Source: Achatina immaculata
Lineage: Eukaryota; Mollusca; Gastropoda; Stylommatophora; Achatinidae
Length of the DNA: 64,000 nt
Assembly: GCA_009760885.1 (NCBI GenBank)
Contig: CM019702.1
Location: forward strand, 54,039,282 to 54,103,281
Direction: 5' to 3'
Shown: one piece after another, positions 12,114 through 23,189 of the stretch
Layout of the letters: every line of letters begins with the position of its first letter
How positions within the stretch are numbered: position 1 is the first letter of the stretch
Made by a program: the position numbers and the translations under genes
The notes under the pieces: generated by a model
Databases searched by the model: none
What the model was told of the DNA's origin: nothing
Seen by the model: the letters and a program-made list of their open reading frames with translations, nothing else

Positions 12114-12471
12114 TATATATATATATATATATTGTCATTTATCTTTATTTTCTCTCTTTAAGAGCATATCGTCTCTGTTTAATTCTGTTGATATGTTCTT
12201 TTCAATAATAGTTTATTTTATTCTCCGGGTTTAATATATTATTTGTATACTTTCGTTGTATGCTTTTTATTTTTATATGTGTCCCAATTTATATTTTTAA
12301 TTCAGAAGGTGTAAGCACATAACAAATAAGAAATGTTAAAGTAATGATAGCCATGCTATATTACAGAAGCAAGGAGGGATTATGATTCTGTGCATACTCC
12401 CTTCACATGCCAACACACTAGACGACATGACCAGAACCAAGACTAACTTACCTTTTCCTCTTCAGGATACA
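12114..12471. other. Spacer left of LTR element 1
   Basis: TA repeat followed by AT-rich sequence. The 5 bases before the LTR are ATACA. Confidence 0.5.
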
Positions 12472-13445
12472 TGTAAAACTTGTTTGGAGCAAATTTACAT
12501 TAAAGCTAGTGGGAGGAATATTTTCTCAGGATGTTTACAGACCAACAATCCTTGGCAATGTACTCCCTTACTCTAGGCCATTCTAGCTCCTCCATAATGA
12601 CCGACAAACCAGGTTCTCCCCTCCTTGGTACACTGTATGATAATTTTGCCTAATCCTCAAGCATTCAATCAGCACAACAATACATTAAGATGCAGTACAC
12701 ATCACCATGTCTGACATTAAGGACACAGACTTTTAATCTCATTATACGCGACAACAGCACGTACAAGTGACACTGACATCAACATGACATTAAGACATGT
12801 GTCATCATAATGGATGAACACTTAAATGAACAGGATAATGCAATGCAAAATATTTCGAGCAATCTTCAATAATAGAAAACCAAATGGATGAACAGTGTCA
12901 GTCCAATGCCGGGTAATTAAGCTTAGTATCATATGATAATGACTTCTCATGTTTGCATATTGAACATTTATTGGAACTAAGGTAACGGCTCTTGGCCCTA
13001 CACGTAGCCTTCACTACGAATATAATGTGCAATAGCACTTATTCCCCGCAGCTATCGCTGCCATGACACACCTCCATATAACTGTGCTTCTGCAGCACAC
13101 GATCACTCTACATGAAAAACATAATAAAGAAATTATTAATGTTGCTTATCCAATATACCGATACATCACACTGATATCATACACATAATTTCCATATCGA
13201 TATGTAAATACAAGAACTCTACATCACAGATTAATTCAGAAATGCGTAATCTACACCATATGAGGTGGGCTCGGCAGAACATACTACACACAAACAATAA
13301 TGTAAGCACAACTAAGACACTACATGTCCCTCATGTCTAATCTGACGCAAAGCAATGTTTCAATAAATATCTTCCCAACTACCAAATCAGGTGAACGATG
13401 ACGCTTCGGGTCAAATTCGTACATCCCTCGATCCAAGTGTCCACA
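12472..13445 (-). repeat. 3' LTR of LTR element 1
   Basis: Downstream LTR of the minus-strand element, 974 bases. Its partner at 16298 is 1009 bases. Differences are scattered substitutions and short indels, so the insertion is not recent. Confidence 0.77.
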
Positions 13446-13462
13446 TTCTCTCTGTCCTTCAC
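13446..13462 (-). promoter_or_regulatory. Polypurine tract of LTR element 1
   Basis: On the minus strand reads GTGAAGGACAGAGAGAA directly before the TG of the 3' LTR, the position used to prime plus-strand DNA synthesis. Confidence 0.6.
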
Positions 13463-13960
13463 AGAAAGAATTGTGTGATATCACATATTTTACAATGTTT
13501 ATAAAATCAAGACCTAAGCGCCCAATACTGCACTATAAATTTTTACCATAAGCAAAAACAAAGTTAAATAGTGTTACAGATCTGACTGGATATGCCAGCC
13601 ACATGCCCATGTTCTATACTAGACACAGTGTTTCATGGCTTATGGTAGAATTGTTCATGCCCGGCATTCTCGAACTAAGTGGTTAATTTTTTTCCGCAAC
13701 GAAAACACATCTTAGGGTCTTTCTTGAGTAATCACTCATTGTGTAACTAGCAGGTGTGTGGTGCCACCTACTGTGACGTGTAGACACCTCCTGAACTGTG
13801 CTGTGTTTCTGCTCTGTTGTGTACTCTTGACACATCACCTTATCGAGCCTGATACTTCTCTCTTCAAGTCTCTTTTGTACATTCTCTTCTTGCAATGCAC
13901 AACTGCACACTTCGTCGAAGTTTTGAAAACTGTTTAGCACGAATGTGAGTTGTAAAGGCT

Positions 13961-13973
13961 TGTCACAGAGACA
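13961..13973. repeat. 13-bp target duplication, left copy (Penelope 1)
   Basis: TGTCACAGAGACA. The identical 13-mer is at 15501-15513, immediately after the element. Confidence 0.85.
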
Positions 13974-14044
13974 CGATAATTGGTGTATAAGTATACAACT
14001 ATACACTAAACACTGCAGTAAAGCTGTGATACTAGAATTAGCCA

Positions 14045-14515
14045 AACCTTAAGGACATCCTCGTCCACAGCCACTTGAAGCAGAGCTTTACGTATGTTGG
14101 CACCAGAAAATGTAACCGCCCCCGCTGCGTTACCTGCCCTGTAGTTTGAGAAACGAAAACAATCACCTTTCCCAAAACTATCCTCACTCTTCATGAGGGA
14201 TTCACATGCGAGTCCCAAAATGTGATATATGTCATCGTGTGCAAAAGATGCAGGATAACATATATCGGTGAGACTGGCCTCAGATTAGGGGACCACATGC
14301 AAAAACATCTGTACGACATCACCCAGCATGCTTCGAAACCAGTCCCAAATCATTTCAATGGCCCCAACCACAGAGGCAAATCTGATTTTCTGGTAACAGC
14401 CATTAAACAATGTCACGCAGATGACACAAGCCGCCTGACACTTGAGAACCGCTGCATTCAAAATTATGGAACGCTGGAACCACATGGGTTAAACTCGCTG
14501 TTTAGTTACACGTAA
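14045..14515 (+). pseudogene. Penelope-like linker plus GIY-YIG endonuclease
   Basis: One frame, interrupted by a single TGA at 14147-14149. The first part has NLKDILVHSHL and the cysteine cluster KCNRPRCVTCP typical of the region between RT and endonuclease in Penelope-like elements. The second part has the GIY-YIG signature as VIYVIVCKRC then ITYIGETGLRLGDHMQKHL, followed by HFNGPNHRG and a conserved Glu in LENRCIQNYGTLEPHGLN. The catalytic Arg and Glu equivalents appear present. Only about 157 codons survive of an ORF normally 600-800 residues long. It would cut target DNA for retrotransposition if complete. Confidence 0.83.
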
Positions 14516-14783
14516 CATCATCTTCTTCAATCATTATAGTACCTCTCCACTAAATCCACCCCTTCTTACTTTTCAAACTCCCTCACAGCATCACTCTGCA
14601 ACCCCGCTATTTTCTCTGCAACACCTCTTCCCCAATCACCTGTTTCAAATTCTCCTAGCTAGGCCAGTAGTGCGTCACTCTCTCTCCCCTCCCCGGTTCC
14701 CCAACCACCACCCCCAGTTACAACCCACCGACCACATGTCACAGGTCTCTATTTAAACAATTTCCACGTCCTACCAGATCCAT

Positions 14784-15280
14784 ATAAAGAATCTGTGGAG
14801 AGGAGCAGACAGAACCACAAAAATAAGATTTTTAAGGGCATGCATCTTTCCTATCGCAACATATGCCTGTGAGACCTGGACACTTAACAAAACAGCTGAG
14901 AAGCACATAAATGCCTTTGAATGTAAATGCTGTAGAAGAGTTCTCCAAATATCGTGGACACAAAAAAGAACAAATATATCTATACTACAAGAGCTTAATA
15001 TTGAAGAAGGCTGGCTAGTAAAGAGGATTAAAGAGAGAAAACTTAAATATTTTGGCCACATTAAACGTCATGATAATTTAGAGAAGACCGTATTGGAAGG
15101 ATACATAATGGGAAAAAGAAAAAGAGGAAGACCGAAACGAAGATGGCTGCAAGACATCGTTGATGATCTGGAAATGGATGCAGCAGCAGCAGGCCATCTT
15201 GCTCACAACCGAGAGGCCTACAGGAGTGCTGTTTGGGAGGCAAAGTTCCGCAAGGGACATGCAAAGGAATGAATGAATGA
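14784..15280 (+). mobile_element. LINE-A nested in Penelope 1, 11-bp target duplication
   Basis: 5'-truncated LINE-A containing the RT C-terminal section through KFRKGH and a tail of TGAA repeats ending at 15280. The 11-mer ACCAGATCCAT is at both ends (14773-14783 and 15281-15291) and is split out of the Penelope 3' UTR, so the LINE arrived after the Penelope element. Nearly identical in places to the copy at 26840-27330, implying comparatively recent activity. Confidence 0.9.
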
Positions 15281-15428
15281 ACCAGATCCATTCCTGACAC
15301 ACACCGCCAGACAAGCCACACCTTGCAATGTACAGCTAAGTACTCCTTTAAAACTTTTTTTTAAGCAGTATTCATGTAAATCTATACTTTATCTCCTCTC
15401 CCTATTTCTTCGTCCTGTATGTTTTTGT

Positions 15429-15451
15429 ATGATTAAGGCTCATGCCGAAAC
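15429..15451 (+). ncRNA. Degenerate hammerhead-ribozyme-like core (Penelope 1)
   Basis: Sequence ATGATTAAGGCTCATGCCGAAAC. A hammerhead core would be CUGANGA, stem II, GAAA. Here stem II (GGC-TCAT-GCC) and GAAAC are intact but C3 and G8 are substituted. Penelope-like elements are known to carry hammerhead motifs in their terminal repeats, which supports the reading. This copy should not self-cleave. Confidence 0.4.
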
Positions 15452-16274
15452 GTCACAACTTTGTAATCGTTAAGTAATAAAGCTGCTCCTTCCGATTTTA
15501 TGTCACAGAGACAATCCATGAAACAGTTAATGGTGCCAAATTGCGTGTCTATGTTTTTTCAATTGAATGTCTGTGAATGATTTCTGAGATGTTATGTGAA
15601 AACTTTTGTCACTATGCTGAGCTGATGGTCTACTTACGTAGTCAGTTATTGGATCTCTTGCAATGTGCAGCAACATACGTCTTGTATTTTCATCACTGAA
15701 CATGTGTGATGCCAAATCTGTCATTCTGTTCGAGCCATGACTCTATCTTTTCAGCCTCTATGTGACACTGACTGATCCGCGCAGTAGTCTCCTGTATAAG
15801 CATTGAAGTGTATGTAAAGTGTCTGCTAGCTGTTGAAGAAACGAATTATCCATAGCACTTGTGTGTGCATTCATTCGAATTTGAAGTGTTGAGGCTGTAA
15901 CAGATTGAACTTCTTGTTTCATTTCTGTCTTCACCTTCTTCTTTTCCACAATGTGACTAAGAAAACGCAAAAACCAGTGTAATGTGCCAATATTCTGACG
16001 AAATCCTAATTCACATTTCGAATTACTTTCATCCATACATAACCGAGCACTGGCTACATTGTATGGTTATTGCGTCATTTGTGGCACCTAATTCTAGGTC
16101 ACAACACACGAATCTGCTGCTCGTCCTTTTGACATCACATCACGGGGTGTTCACGTGACCTCGCCCGCTGTATTTTTCATCGACTTGACCTTGAGCTACT
16201 GCATAGAACTCAAACAAAACATTTGGTAATTTTGGAGTTTTAAATGACGAAATAGTTTAGCATTATGATCATAT

Positions 16275-16292
16275 GCAAGGATAATCACACCA
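16275..16292 (-). promoter_or_regulatory. Candidate tRNA primer-binding site, LTR element 1
   Basis: Minus-strand TGGTGTGATTATCCTTGC, starting 5 bases inside the 5' LTR. It begins with the TGG expected to pair with a tRNA CCA end. The tRNA was not identified. Confidence 0.35.
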
Positions 16293-16297
16293 CTAAT

Positions 16298-17306
16298 TGT
16301 AAAACTTGTTTGGTGCAAGTTTACATTAAAGCTAATAGTAGGAATATTTTCTCAGGAAGTTTACAGGCCAACAATCCTTGGCAATGTACTCGAACCCAAT
16401 CTAGCGCAGCCATCATGACCGCCAACCCATGTTCACCCTCCCTGGTATATTATATGCTAATTGTAATAAAATTATCAAGAAAATAAGCAATACACAGTAA
16501 ACTGACATGCAGCACACATAGCAAAGTCTGAAATTTAAGGACATAGCATTTTAATCTCACTATACACCACGAGATCACATACAACTGACACTGACATCAA
16601 CATGACATCAAGACATGTGTCATCATAATGGATGAACAATTTGGATGAACGAGATCAATGCAATGCAAAATACTTCGACTAATCTTCAATGGTATAAAAA
16701 CAGTTGGATGAACAATGTCAATGCAATGCTGAGTATGCATAGAATGCATAGAAATGCATAGAATCATATGATAATGGCTTCTCATTTTTGCATATTGAAA
16801 ACCTATTGGACCTGAGGTCCCGGGCTCTCTTGGCCCTCCACGTAGCCTTCACTACGAATATTATGTGCAATAGCACTTCTTACCCCCAGCTACGCTGCCA
16901 TGGCACACCTCCATATAACTGTGCTTCTGCTGCACACGATCAGTCTACATGAAAAGCATAATAAACAAATTATTATTGTTGCCTATCCAATATACCGATA
17001 CATCACACTGATATCATACACAGATTTTAAGTATCGATACATAAAAACAAAACCCCTACATCGCAGATTAATTCACAACTATATATTCTACACCACATGA
17101 GGTGGGCTCGGCTGAATATACTAACAAGCACAATAATATAGCACTACGAAGACACTATATCGCCGGCCATGTATCCCCTAACTAATGTGATGCAATGTTT
17201 CAAAATATATTCCCCTCCCCCAACCGAAACCAACTACCAAATCACGTGGGCTATGACGCTTCAGTCAAGGTAGTACACCCCTCAATCCACGCGTGTATAG
17301 TCCACA
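16298..17306 (-). repeat. 5' LTR of LTR element 1
   Basis: Upstream LTR of the minus-strand element, running from 17306 down to 16298. Colinear with 12472-13445, for example the shared block around the GTGTCATCATAATGGATGAA motif at 12800 and 16620. Confidence 0.77.
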
Positions 17307-19707
17307 GACCAGTGCTACTCGTTGGAATCACCTTTATAACTTTATTTCTTGTTTTGTTACGTAACCAAAATCTTCCATGATATAGTATTAAACCTGACAC
17401 ATATAGTTGTTATGTATCATCTTTTTTGTCCTCATGTTAATGTATGCCATGATCATTATTAGGTTATGCCAGTGTTGAACTCTTTGACAAGATAAAGGGC
17501 AGAATGTCAGACGGGCCTGCGTGCCCAATTCTTAACCCTTTTGAAATAAAGATCAATCAATCAATCAGTCAATCAATCAATCTTTGCTACGTAGATGCCC
17601 CATGCCAATGACTGAGTTTTCTAGTCTGACTAGCAGAATCAACCCACTTTAGCATTCCATATTAGCCAAGATCGTTGTCAGCTCTATTATAGTTAAAGAC
17701 AGCGGCTTGTCTTCCACGTCTCTGAGGACAACCTCATAGCAACAGAAAATGCACTCAAGAAAATCGTTGAAAACATTTCATCTATGTTGTATGTAGATGA
17801 AACAAACGCCACTTTAGCAGGAAGAAGTAAACACACAGTTACTGAGTTTGATTTATCGGGTGTTCGGTTGATGCGAACCGTTTTAAACTATTATTGCGGG
17901 CTGTTTCTGTTTCTTTGTCCAAAAGTTAAGTAAAACAATTAGTATTGTCTGTGACATTCTCAGTAAGAAATCTAACCATTCCAATTTGATTTGTGAGGCG
18001 TATGGACTAAACACTTTGCTACTCAGAAGCCACAATAGAAGAGAGCCATGCTATCAGGGAGTTATATCTAGGATACTGTGCTCACCAAGGGGATGTATTC
18101 ATTATCACGCCTGAACACCAGTTCGTACTTTCAGTCAAGTACCATTGTCTACGACTGGATTGACTGGGCCTCTAGTGTGGTTACCTCTTAATTTATCATT
18201 GCCATAAGAATACACTGAGGGTGTATCCTATCATTCTCTTTTACGCACGTACTGGTTTAAATATCATACTCTTATCCACTCACACACTACATAAGGTTCT
18301 AATATCACATCAATAATTAACTATACAGAAATATAATGGTCGTATCTGAAATTAAAATGTATTCAAACTTTACAATTTATATTTTTATACAGTGTTCATA
18401 ATGTTCATTTTTTTTTTGTTAATCATATTTTAAAACAAAGTTTTTTTTTGTGTTTTGTTTTGTTTTTTTTTTCACAAAAAGATTTCCTTCAGAATGCCGC
18501 CCATTACCAGAACAAACTTTACTGGCCTGTCTCTTTTAGTCTAAAGAATCGGTAACGGATTATGATTAAGCGCGGTTCATTATCTGTTATCTTTTCATGC
18601 GTTGCATAGTCTGTGGATTTTATTTCAAGAGTCCATTATAGCATGATGCTAAATTGATAAAAATAATAATAATATATCTCGTCTAATTAGCTATGGTGTC
18701 TGATTTAACAAAAATCCTAAAATATCTCGTCTAACTAGCTATAGTATCTGTTTTAATAAAAATCCATCCCTTTTGGGGGCAGCGAGAAAAAAAAAACAAC
18801 AAGAAAAGTTACATTAGAAGAGTGTTGTCAGGTTCAGTGATTGTGGTGTTTACAATACTATTGACACTCTGGGCCACCTCTTTCTAGTTTCCCAGGAACC
18901 ATGCTTTCGCTTACATGTCTCTCCGGGCTTTTGTTGTATTATGGAACTGTGGAGCCAATTTTCACTCGTATCCTATTTTGTATTTTAAATTGTCCTTACT
19001 TACAACTCATATCCTCCAAAGACACGCCAGTTGTGAAAACAGAAGATGTAAACAGTTATTGTCATGCTCAGAGCGCAACGATCGGTTACATTTTAACAGA
19101 GTTCAGAAGTTGTCTTTAAAAAAAAAATAATTCACTGACCTCCAGAAATGTTGCAGAATATTTATATTATGTTTACTTCATTTTGCAATGCCTGGCTGTC
19201 TATCAGAGTGTTTTAAAATTGAAGGCTGGATGGGTCAGGGTTGTCAAACCTATTCTTACAGGCTATGAATTTGCTATTTTGTATATTTTTGTTCTTGGTA
19301 TTATCCATAACAACCAGAGACAAGAAACTAACATAACCATTAAAATAAATGCTTTTTTTAAAAAAAATATCCAAACCACCGAAACAACTCTTAACACCAT
19401 TATATAATACAGGACGAAAATAAAAGAAAATACACGGAAGTTACTTACAGTGAATACACAAATACATATAAACACGTAATAAGAATATATTCTACTTTAA
19501 AAAGTGAGATCTCAACTCGTATACATTTAATGCGAAGAAGCTTTTCGGTTGGTACAGACCTTCTATCTGTCAGAAATGTTATCTGCCAAAAATTAAAAAA
19601 AAATAATACAATATGAAATAATGTAAACACATAATGTGTCTTTTATATTATACTAGAATATAGCAGGAAGAAGTATACTAAATAATGGTATATATATATA
19701 CATGTAA
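17307..19707. other. No gene recognised
   Basis: AT-rich. An ORF at 18901-19119 has a hydrophobic N-terminus but an equally long overlapping frame and no family match. T-runs at 18400-18475. No exon could be defended. Confidence 0.5.
17540..17582 (+). repeat. (AATC)n tail after an AATAAA signal
   Basis: TTTGAAATAAAGATC followed by AATC repeats looks like the 3' tail of a retroposon on the plus strand. The body upstream was not recognised. Confidence 0.5.
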
Positions 19708-20335
19708 ATACACATAGAAGGGACAGATATTGAAGACGTCAAGCAATTTGCATACCTTGGCAGCTACATAGACCAGGATGGTGACATTAGAAACGAAGTT
19801 AGGATCAGAATTACAAAAGCAGCATCAATCTTCAAGAATCTTGAGAACATATGGAATTCAAAAGTTATAAGCACAAAAACCAAATTAAGACTGTTCAATT
19901 CAAATGTAATATCCACCCTCATTTATGCATGTGGAAGCTGGAAAACAACTAAAGAAATAGAAAAAAAAATTATACTCTTTTGAAAACAAATGCATAAGGA
20001 AAATACTCGGCATGAAGTGGAACGAATTCAAGAACAATGCAGAGATAAGACAGATGACTGAACAACAACCAGTCTCATGGGTGATCAGGAAAAGGAGATG
20101 GACAGAAATGAACAGAGAATCCCAAAACAAGCTATCAAGTGGAGCACAACAGGCCAAAGAAAAAGAGGCAGACCGCGTGAAACTCTGAAGAGGACATTGT
20201 TAAGAGAGGCCAAATTAACAGACATAAAATCCTTTGATGAGGTTGAAAGACTCGCCGAAGACAGGAAAAATTGGCGAACTACTTTGCGAGCCCTATGTGA
20301 CGTCTAACGGCACGGGAAGGATATAAGATATAAGA
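19708..20335 (+). mobile_element. LINE-B 3' portion
   Basis: Starts in the block before FAYLGSYIDQDGD and continues to TLRALCDV, followed by a TATAAGA-type tail. An A-run indel near 19970 and a deletion near 20100 (inside RRWTYVGH) break the frame. The intact segment 20077-20307 contains RKRGRPRETLKRTLLREAK. Its tail nearly touches the tail of the opposite-strand LINE-C at 20356. Confidence 0.87.
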
Positions 20336-20355
20336 TAATATAAGATATATATATA

Positions 20356-21985
20356 TATCTCTCTCTCTCTGAACCTTAAGTGCCCAGGGCACATGGGGCT
20401 TCCGCAAGGGTTTTCCACAAATGCCTGTCTTTCGCCTTTTTTTCTGCTCTTGCCCAGGTGAGCCCTCTATTGCTCAACATCCTTTCTGTTGTTCTTCTCC
20501 ATGTCTCTTTTGGTCTACCCTTACTTCTGCTCCCCTGTGGTGTCCATCTTAGTGCTATTTTTGGTAGTGAGTTTCATTCGGAGCACATGTCCCAACCATC
20601 GCCAGCGTCTTTCCTCAATAATTGTTGTCAGTGGTTTCATCTGCATTTCTGCCAATAAAATGTTATTTCTTATGGTGTTTGGCCAAAATATTTTTTTAAT
20701 TCTACGTAAACATTTAGTCTGGAAAGAATTCAACTTGTTTTCTATGGTTTGGGTGATTTTCCAGCATTCACTTCCATAGAGTAGTACACTTAGAACATTA
20801 CTCTTAAATATCCTGATTTTCATATTTATGTTTAGTTTTTTTGATTTCCATAAAGTCTGCAGCATTGCAAAAGCCTGGTTTGCTCTAGTAAGTCTGCTGT
20901 TGATGTCCTCTGTGCTGTCTCCATTTTCTACTACTCTGCTGCCAAGGTATACAAATTCGTTGACCTCCTCCACTAACTTGTTATCTACTCTGAGTACAGT
21001 TCTGTTGTTCACATTTTGCTTCATTAACTTTGTCTTTCCTACGTTGATCTTTAGTCCTATGTTGTTTGCATTCTGAGTTAGCTTGTTTATTTTATCTTGC
21101 ATATCTTTGTGACTGCTTGATAACAGACAAATGTCGTCCGCAAAGTCAAGGTCCTCCAGCACTGTGTCAAGGGTCCATTGGAATCCTCTGCGTTTGTCTG
21201 ATGTTGCCTCCTTCATTAACTAGTCTACTGCCAAGATAAATAATGTTGGTGATAGTACACATCCCTGTTTCACTCCTGTTTGTACCCTAAAGCTGCTGGA
21301 GGTATGTTCTCCACAGATAACTTTGCACTGAAAACCCTCGTATAGGGCTTTGATTACATTAACTATTTTATGGGGGAGGCCATGCCATCTTAGGATTTTC
21401 CACAGTGCATCTCTGTTGACACTGTCAAAGGCTTTCTCAAAATCTATGAATAATGCATATGTTGTGCTATGCCACTCATTTGCCTGTTCTAATATTTGTC
21501 TAAGTACAAATATGTGGTCTATACTTGATCTTCCTTTCCTAAATCCTGCGTGCTCTTTCCTAATTTTTTCCTCAAGTGTTGGTACAATTCTGTTGATGAT
21601 TATTCTGCAAAATACTTTACTGGTGAGTGGCAGTAGGGCAATGCCTCTCCAGTTCCCGCAATCTCTGAGGTCACCCTTCTTTGGTAGTTTTACTATAAGC
21701 CCAGTTTTCCACTCCTCTGGGGCTTTTTCTAGATCCCAAATTTGTTGTAATATCCGGCAAAGTTGTTTTGGTGTTTCTGTTTCTTCTGCTTTCAACATCT
21801 CAGCAGTCACTTCATCTTCACCTGGTGCCCTGTCTGATTTTAGCGTCTTTATCGCCTCCTTTACTTCATTTATTGTTATTGGTCCTGTATTGATGTTTAG
21901 TTCTGTTTTTGCTTCAGGTATGTCTATTATTTGTGCTGCTTGTGTTCTGTTTAGTTGGGTGTTAAAGTGTTCCCTCCATAAGCAG
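20356..21985 (-). mobile_element. LINE-C, longest copy, near-complete RT
   Basis: Minus-strand non-LTR RT, best preserved of its family. Frame 22020-21220 begins in flanking sequence and then reads: KTLKSDRAPGEDEVTAEML, LPKKGDLRDCGNWRGIALL, HAGFRKGRSSIDHIFVLRQ, ALFIDFEKAFDSVNRDALW (motif A, catalytic Asp), GVKQGCVLSPTLF. One in-frame stop at 21220-21222 separates it from frame 21216-20521, which has LDFADDICLLSS (FADD catalytic pair), FVYLGSRVVENGD and RRWRWLGHVLRM. A frameshift near 20570 precedes the terminal block. The tail is (GA)n. It lacks the endonuclease (5' truncation at 21985). Confidence 0.9.
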
Positions 21986-22510
21986 TGACCCGGTTTTTGA
22001 TTGGAAATCCCATTGGCCAAAGACAGCCACGTGTGAGTGGAAAATCCCCAGACCTTCGAGTCCGGGCTGACCAGGTATATAAGACAAAAGAGAGAAGTGT
22101 AAGGGGGGATAAGTTGAGCACGTTGAAGTCCAGCGACCAGTCGCGGACAAAGGTGATCAGTTTTCGAGAGATGGAGGCTGGCGTGTGTATTTTAGTTGTG
22201 CGCTTTTGTAAGCAGGATTGAACTCATATATTCAAGGAAATGTTTATTTTTTATGGTTTTTTAGTAATGTCTGTTAGAAATATATGGACATCATGTGCAT
22301 AGGATTTGTTGATTTGTGTTGCCTTATGGATCAGAATTTTTGTAAATACAAGGATCGTGATTTTATAAAAAGGATTGTTGTTTCGTGTTCCTGTTATTTA
22401 CATGTAAGGTGTGAACGTATGGTGTAGTCACCCTTCCACCACTCAGTACGACGACGGCAAGACAAAATAAAAGATTGAATAATAATTCACATCGACTAGT
22501 AAAGAATTAA
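21986..22510 (+). other. LTR-like or promoter-bearing block
   Basis: Begins TGACCCGG directly at the truncated end of LINE-C and contains a dense core promoter, then non-coding sequence with an AATAAAAG signal near 22466. This composition suggests a solo LTR, but its right end and a target duplication were not defined. A host promoter is the alternative, though no convincing downstream exon was seen. Confidence 0.4.
21999..22083 (+). promoter_or_regulatory. Compact promoter: two kB-like sites, CCAAT, E-box, TATA
   Basis: Within 85 bases: ATTGG (inverted CCAAT) at 22000-22004 and 22012-22016; GGAAATCCC at 22003-22011 and GGAAAATCCCC at 22039-22049, both fitting the Rel/NF-kB consensus; CACGTG at 22028-22033; TATATAAG at 22076-22083. 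Binding is inferred from consensus only. Confidence 0.45.
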
Positions 22511-22539
22511 CCATTACTACATTAATACTCGTATTTTCA

Positions 22540-22880
22540 GTGCCCCTTCTCATTGCATGTCCTATGAAAGTACATTGTCTCTCCAGTCTCTCTTTTACAC
22601 GATTTTTTTGTCTCTCCAGCTCTTCTCATACATTCTTCATTAGTTATTTTTGCTGTCCAGGGAATTCGCAAAATTCTTCTAATAAATCACATTTCTGCTG
22701 CTTCCAATGATTTTTGTGCATATATAATACTATACATAATTCATTATGTTTCACTTTGTCGAATGCCTTGGTGTAATCAATGAAGCATAAGTAGAGATCT
22801 TTCTGTACTTCTAGAGCTCTTTCTGTTAGTGTTCGTAAAGCATAAATGGCATTATGTGTTCCCTTTCTCATATACATTTC
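22540..22880 (-). mobile_element. LINE-E fragment with internal deletion
   Basis: Minus-strand frame reads GTHNAIYALRTLTERALEVQ and LCFIDYTKAFDKVKHNEL (RT motif A), then jumps directly to C-terminal sequence equivalent to 37150-37230, so roughly 200 residues including the YADD motif are deleted. Related to LINE-D. Confidence 0.8.
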
Positions 22881-23112
22881 GGTATTAAGAGGACATTTAG
22901 ACTTTCTTAAGAGGACATGTAGACTGTTAAGAGACCATTTAGACTTTGTTATGAGGACGAATAGAGTTCTTGAGAGATTATGCCGCTAGCATAATATAAA
23001 GAAATATTTATAGGTATATGTTCTCCTGAGTTCTTTGTTGGGATTCTCTAACATACAGAGGAAATACTACATATAATAATCCATATCTTCAGTAATTCAG
23101 TAATTTATTTAG
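22881..23112. other. Spacer with short GAGGACAT repeats
   Basis: Three imperfect repeats of AGAGGACATTTAGACT near 22890-22960. Nothing else recognised. Confidence 0.5.

Positions 23113-23164
<52 letters not shown>
23113..23164. repeat. (CTA)n microsatellite
   Basis: About 17 perfect trinucleotide units, just before the LINE-B tail. Confidence 0.95.
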
Positions 23165-23189
23165 GCACACAAAAATGTATGTATATGAG

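Larger units (their letters stand above)
13974..15500 (+). mobile_element. Penelope-like element 1, 5'-truncated
   Basis: Bounded by a perfect 13-bp target duplication. Contains, in order: a short reverse-oriented copy of the element's own terminal sequence (13974-14040; compare the forward version at 44790-44850), the zinc-finger linker and GIY-YIG endonuclease ORF, a C-rich 3' UTR, a nested LINE-A, and a 3' terminus with GCCGAAACGTCAC. The RT domain is missing. The inverted terminal piece at the 5' end fits the inverted pseudo-LTR arrangements known for Penelope-like elements. Confidence 0.85.
13683..16036 (-). pseudogene. Gag-like ORF split by a Penelope insertion
   Basis: Starts at ATG 16036 on the minus strand, about 260 bases inside the 5' LTR, and ends at 13683. 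The two halves (16036-15514 and 13973-13683) are separated by the nested element and share the duplicated 13-mer at the break. The first frame, with a KKKVKTEMKQEV basic stretch, closes at 15758. A shifted frame then gives IESWLEQNDRF and DENTRRMLLHIARDP, spacing reminiscent of retrotransposon capsid proteins. A further slip in an A-run near 15560 is needed to enter the last part (NSFQNFDEVCSCALQEENVQ). At least two frameshifts, so it is inactive. No zinc knuckle or protease seen. The gag assignment is inference from motif style and position. Confidence 0.5.
12472..17306 (-). mobile_element. LTR element 1: LTRs with a gag-like ORF only
   Basis: Two direct repeats of about 1 kb (12472-13445 and 16298-17306) share colinear similarity over their whole length and, read on the minus strand, begin TGTGGAC and end TTTTACA, the TG...CA form of LTRs. 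A purine-rich tract abuts the left LTR and a TGG-start site lies 5 bases inside the right LTR, both where a minus-strand element should have its PPT and PBS. Excluding a nested Penelope element, the interior is only about 1.3 kb and encodes one decayed gag-like ORF, with no protease, RT, RNase H or integrase. It may be a non-autonomous element mobilised in trans. No convincing target duplication was seen (ATACA versus GACCA). Confidence 0.75.

Noticed and set aside
12472..17306. Reading the two 1-kb repeats as a simple segmental duplication
   Set aside because: Ends of TG...CA form, an adjoining purine tract, a TGG site and an ORF between them in the matching orientation fit LTRs better.
18901..19130. 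Small secreted-protein gene
   Set aside because: Two overlapping frames of equal length, no splice context and no recognisable family. Hydrophobic N-terminus alone is insufficient.
20380..20779. Antisense ORFs recurring at 6334-6738, 8773-9003, 20380-20779 and 59033-59335 (ARVFHKCLSFAF type)
   Set aside because: They are the reverse strand of the LINE-C 3' end. Similarity among them reflects the shared element, not a gene family.
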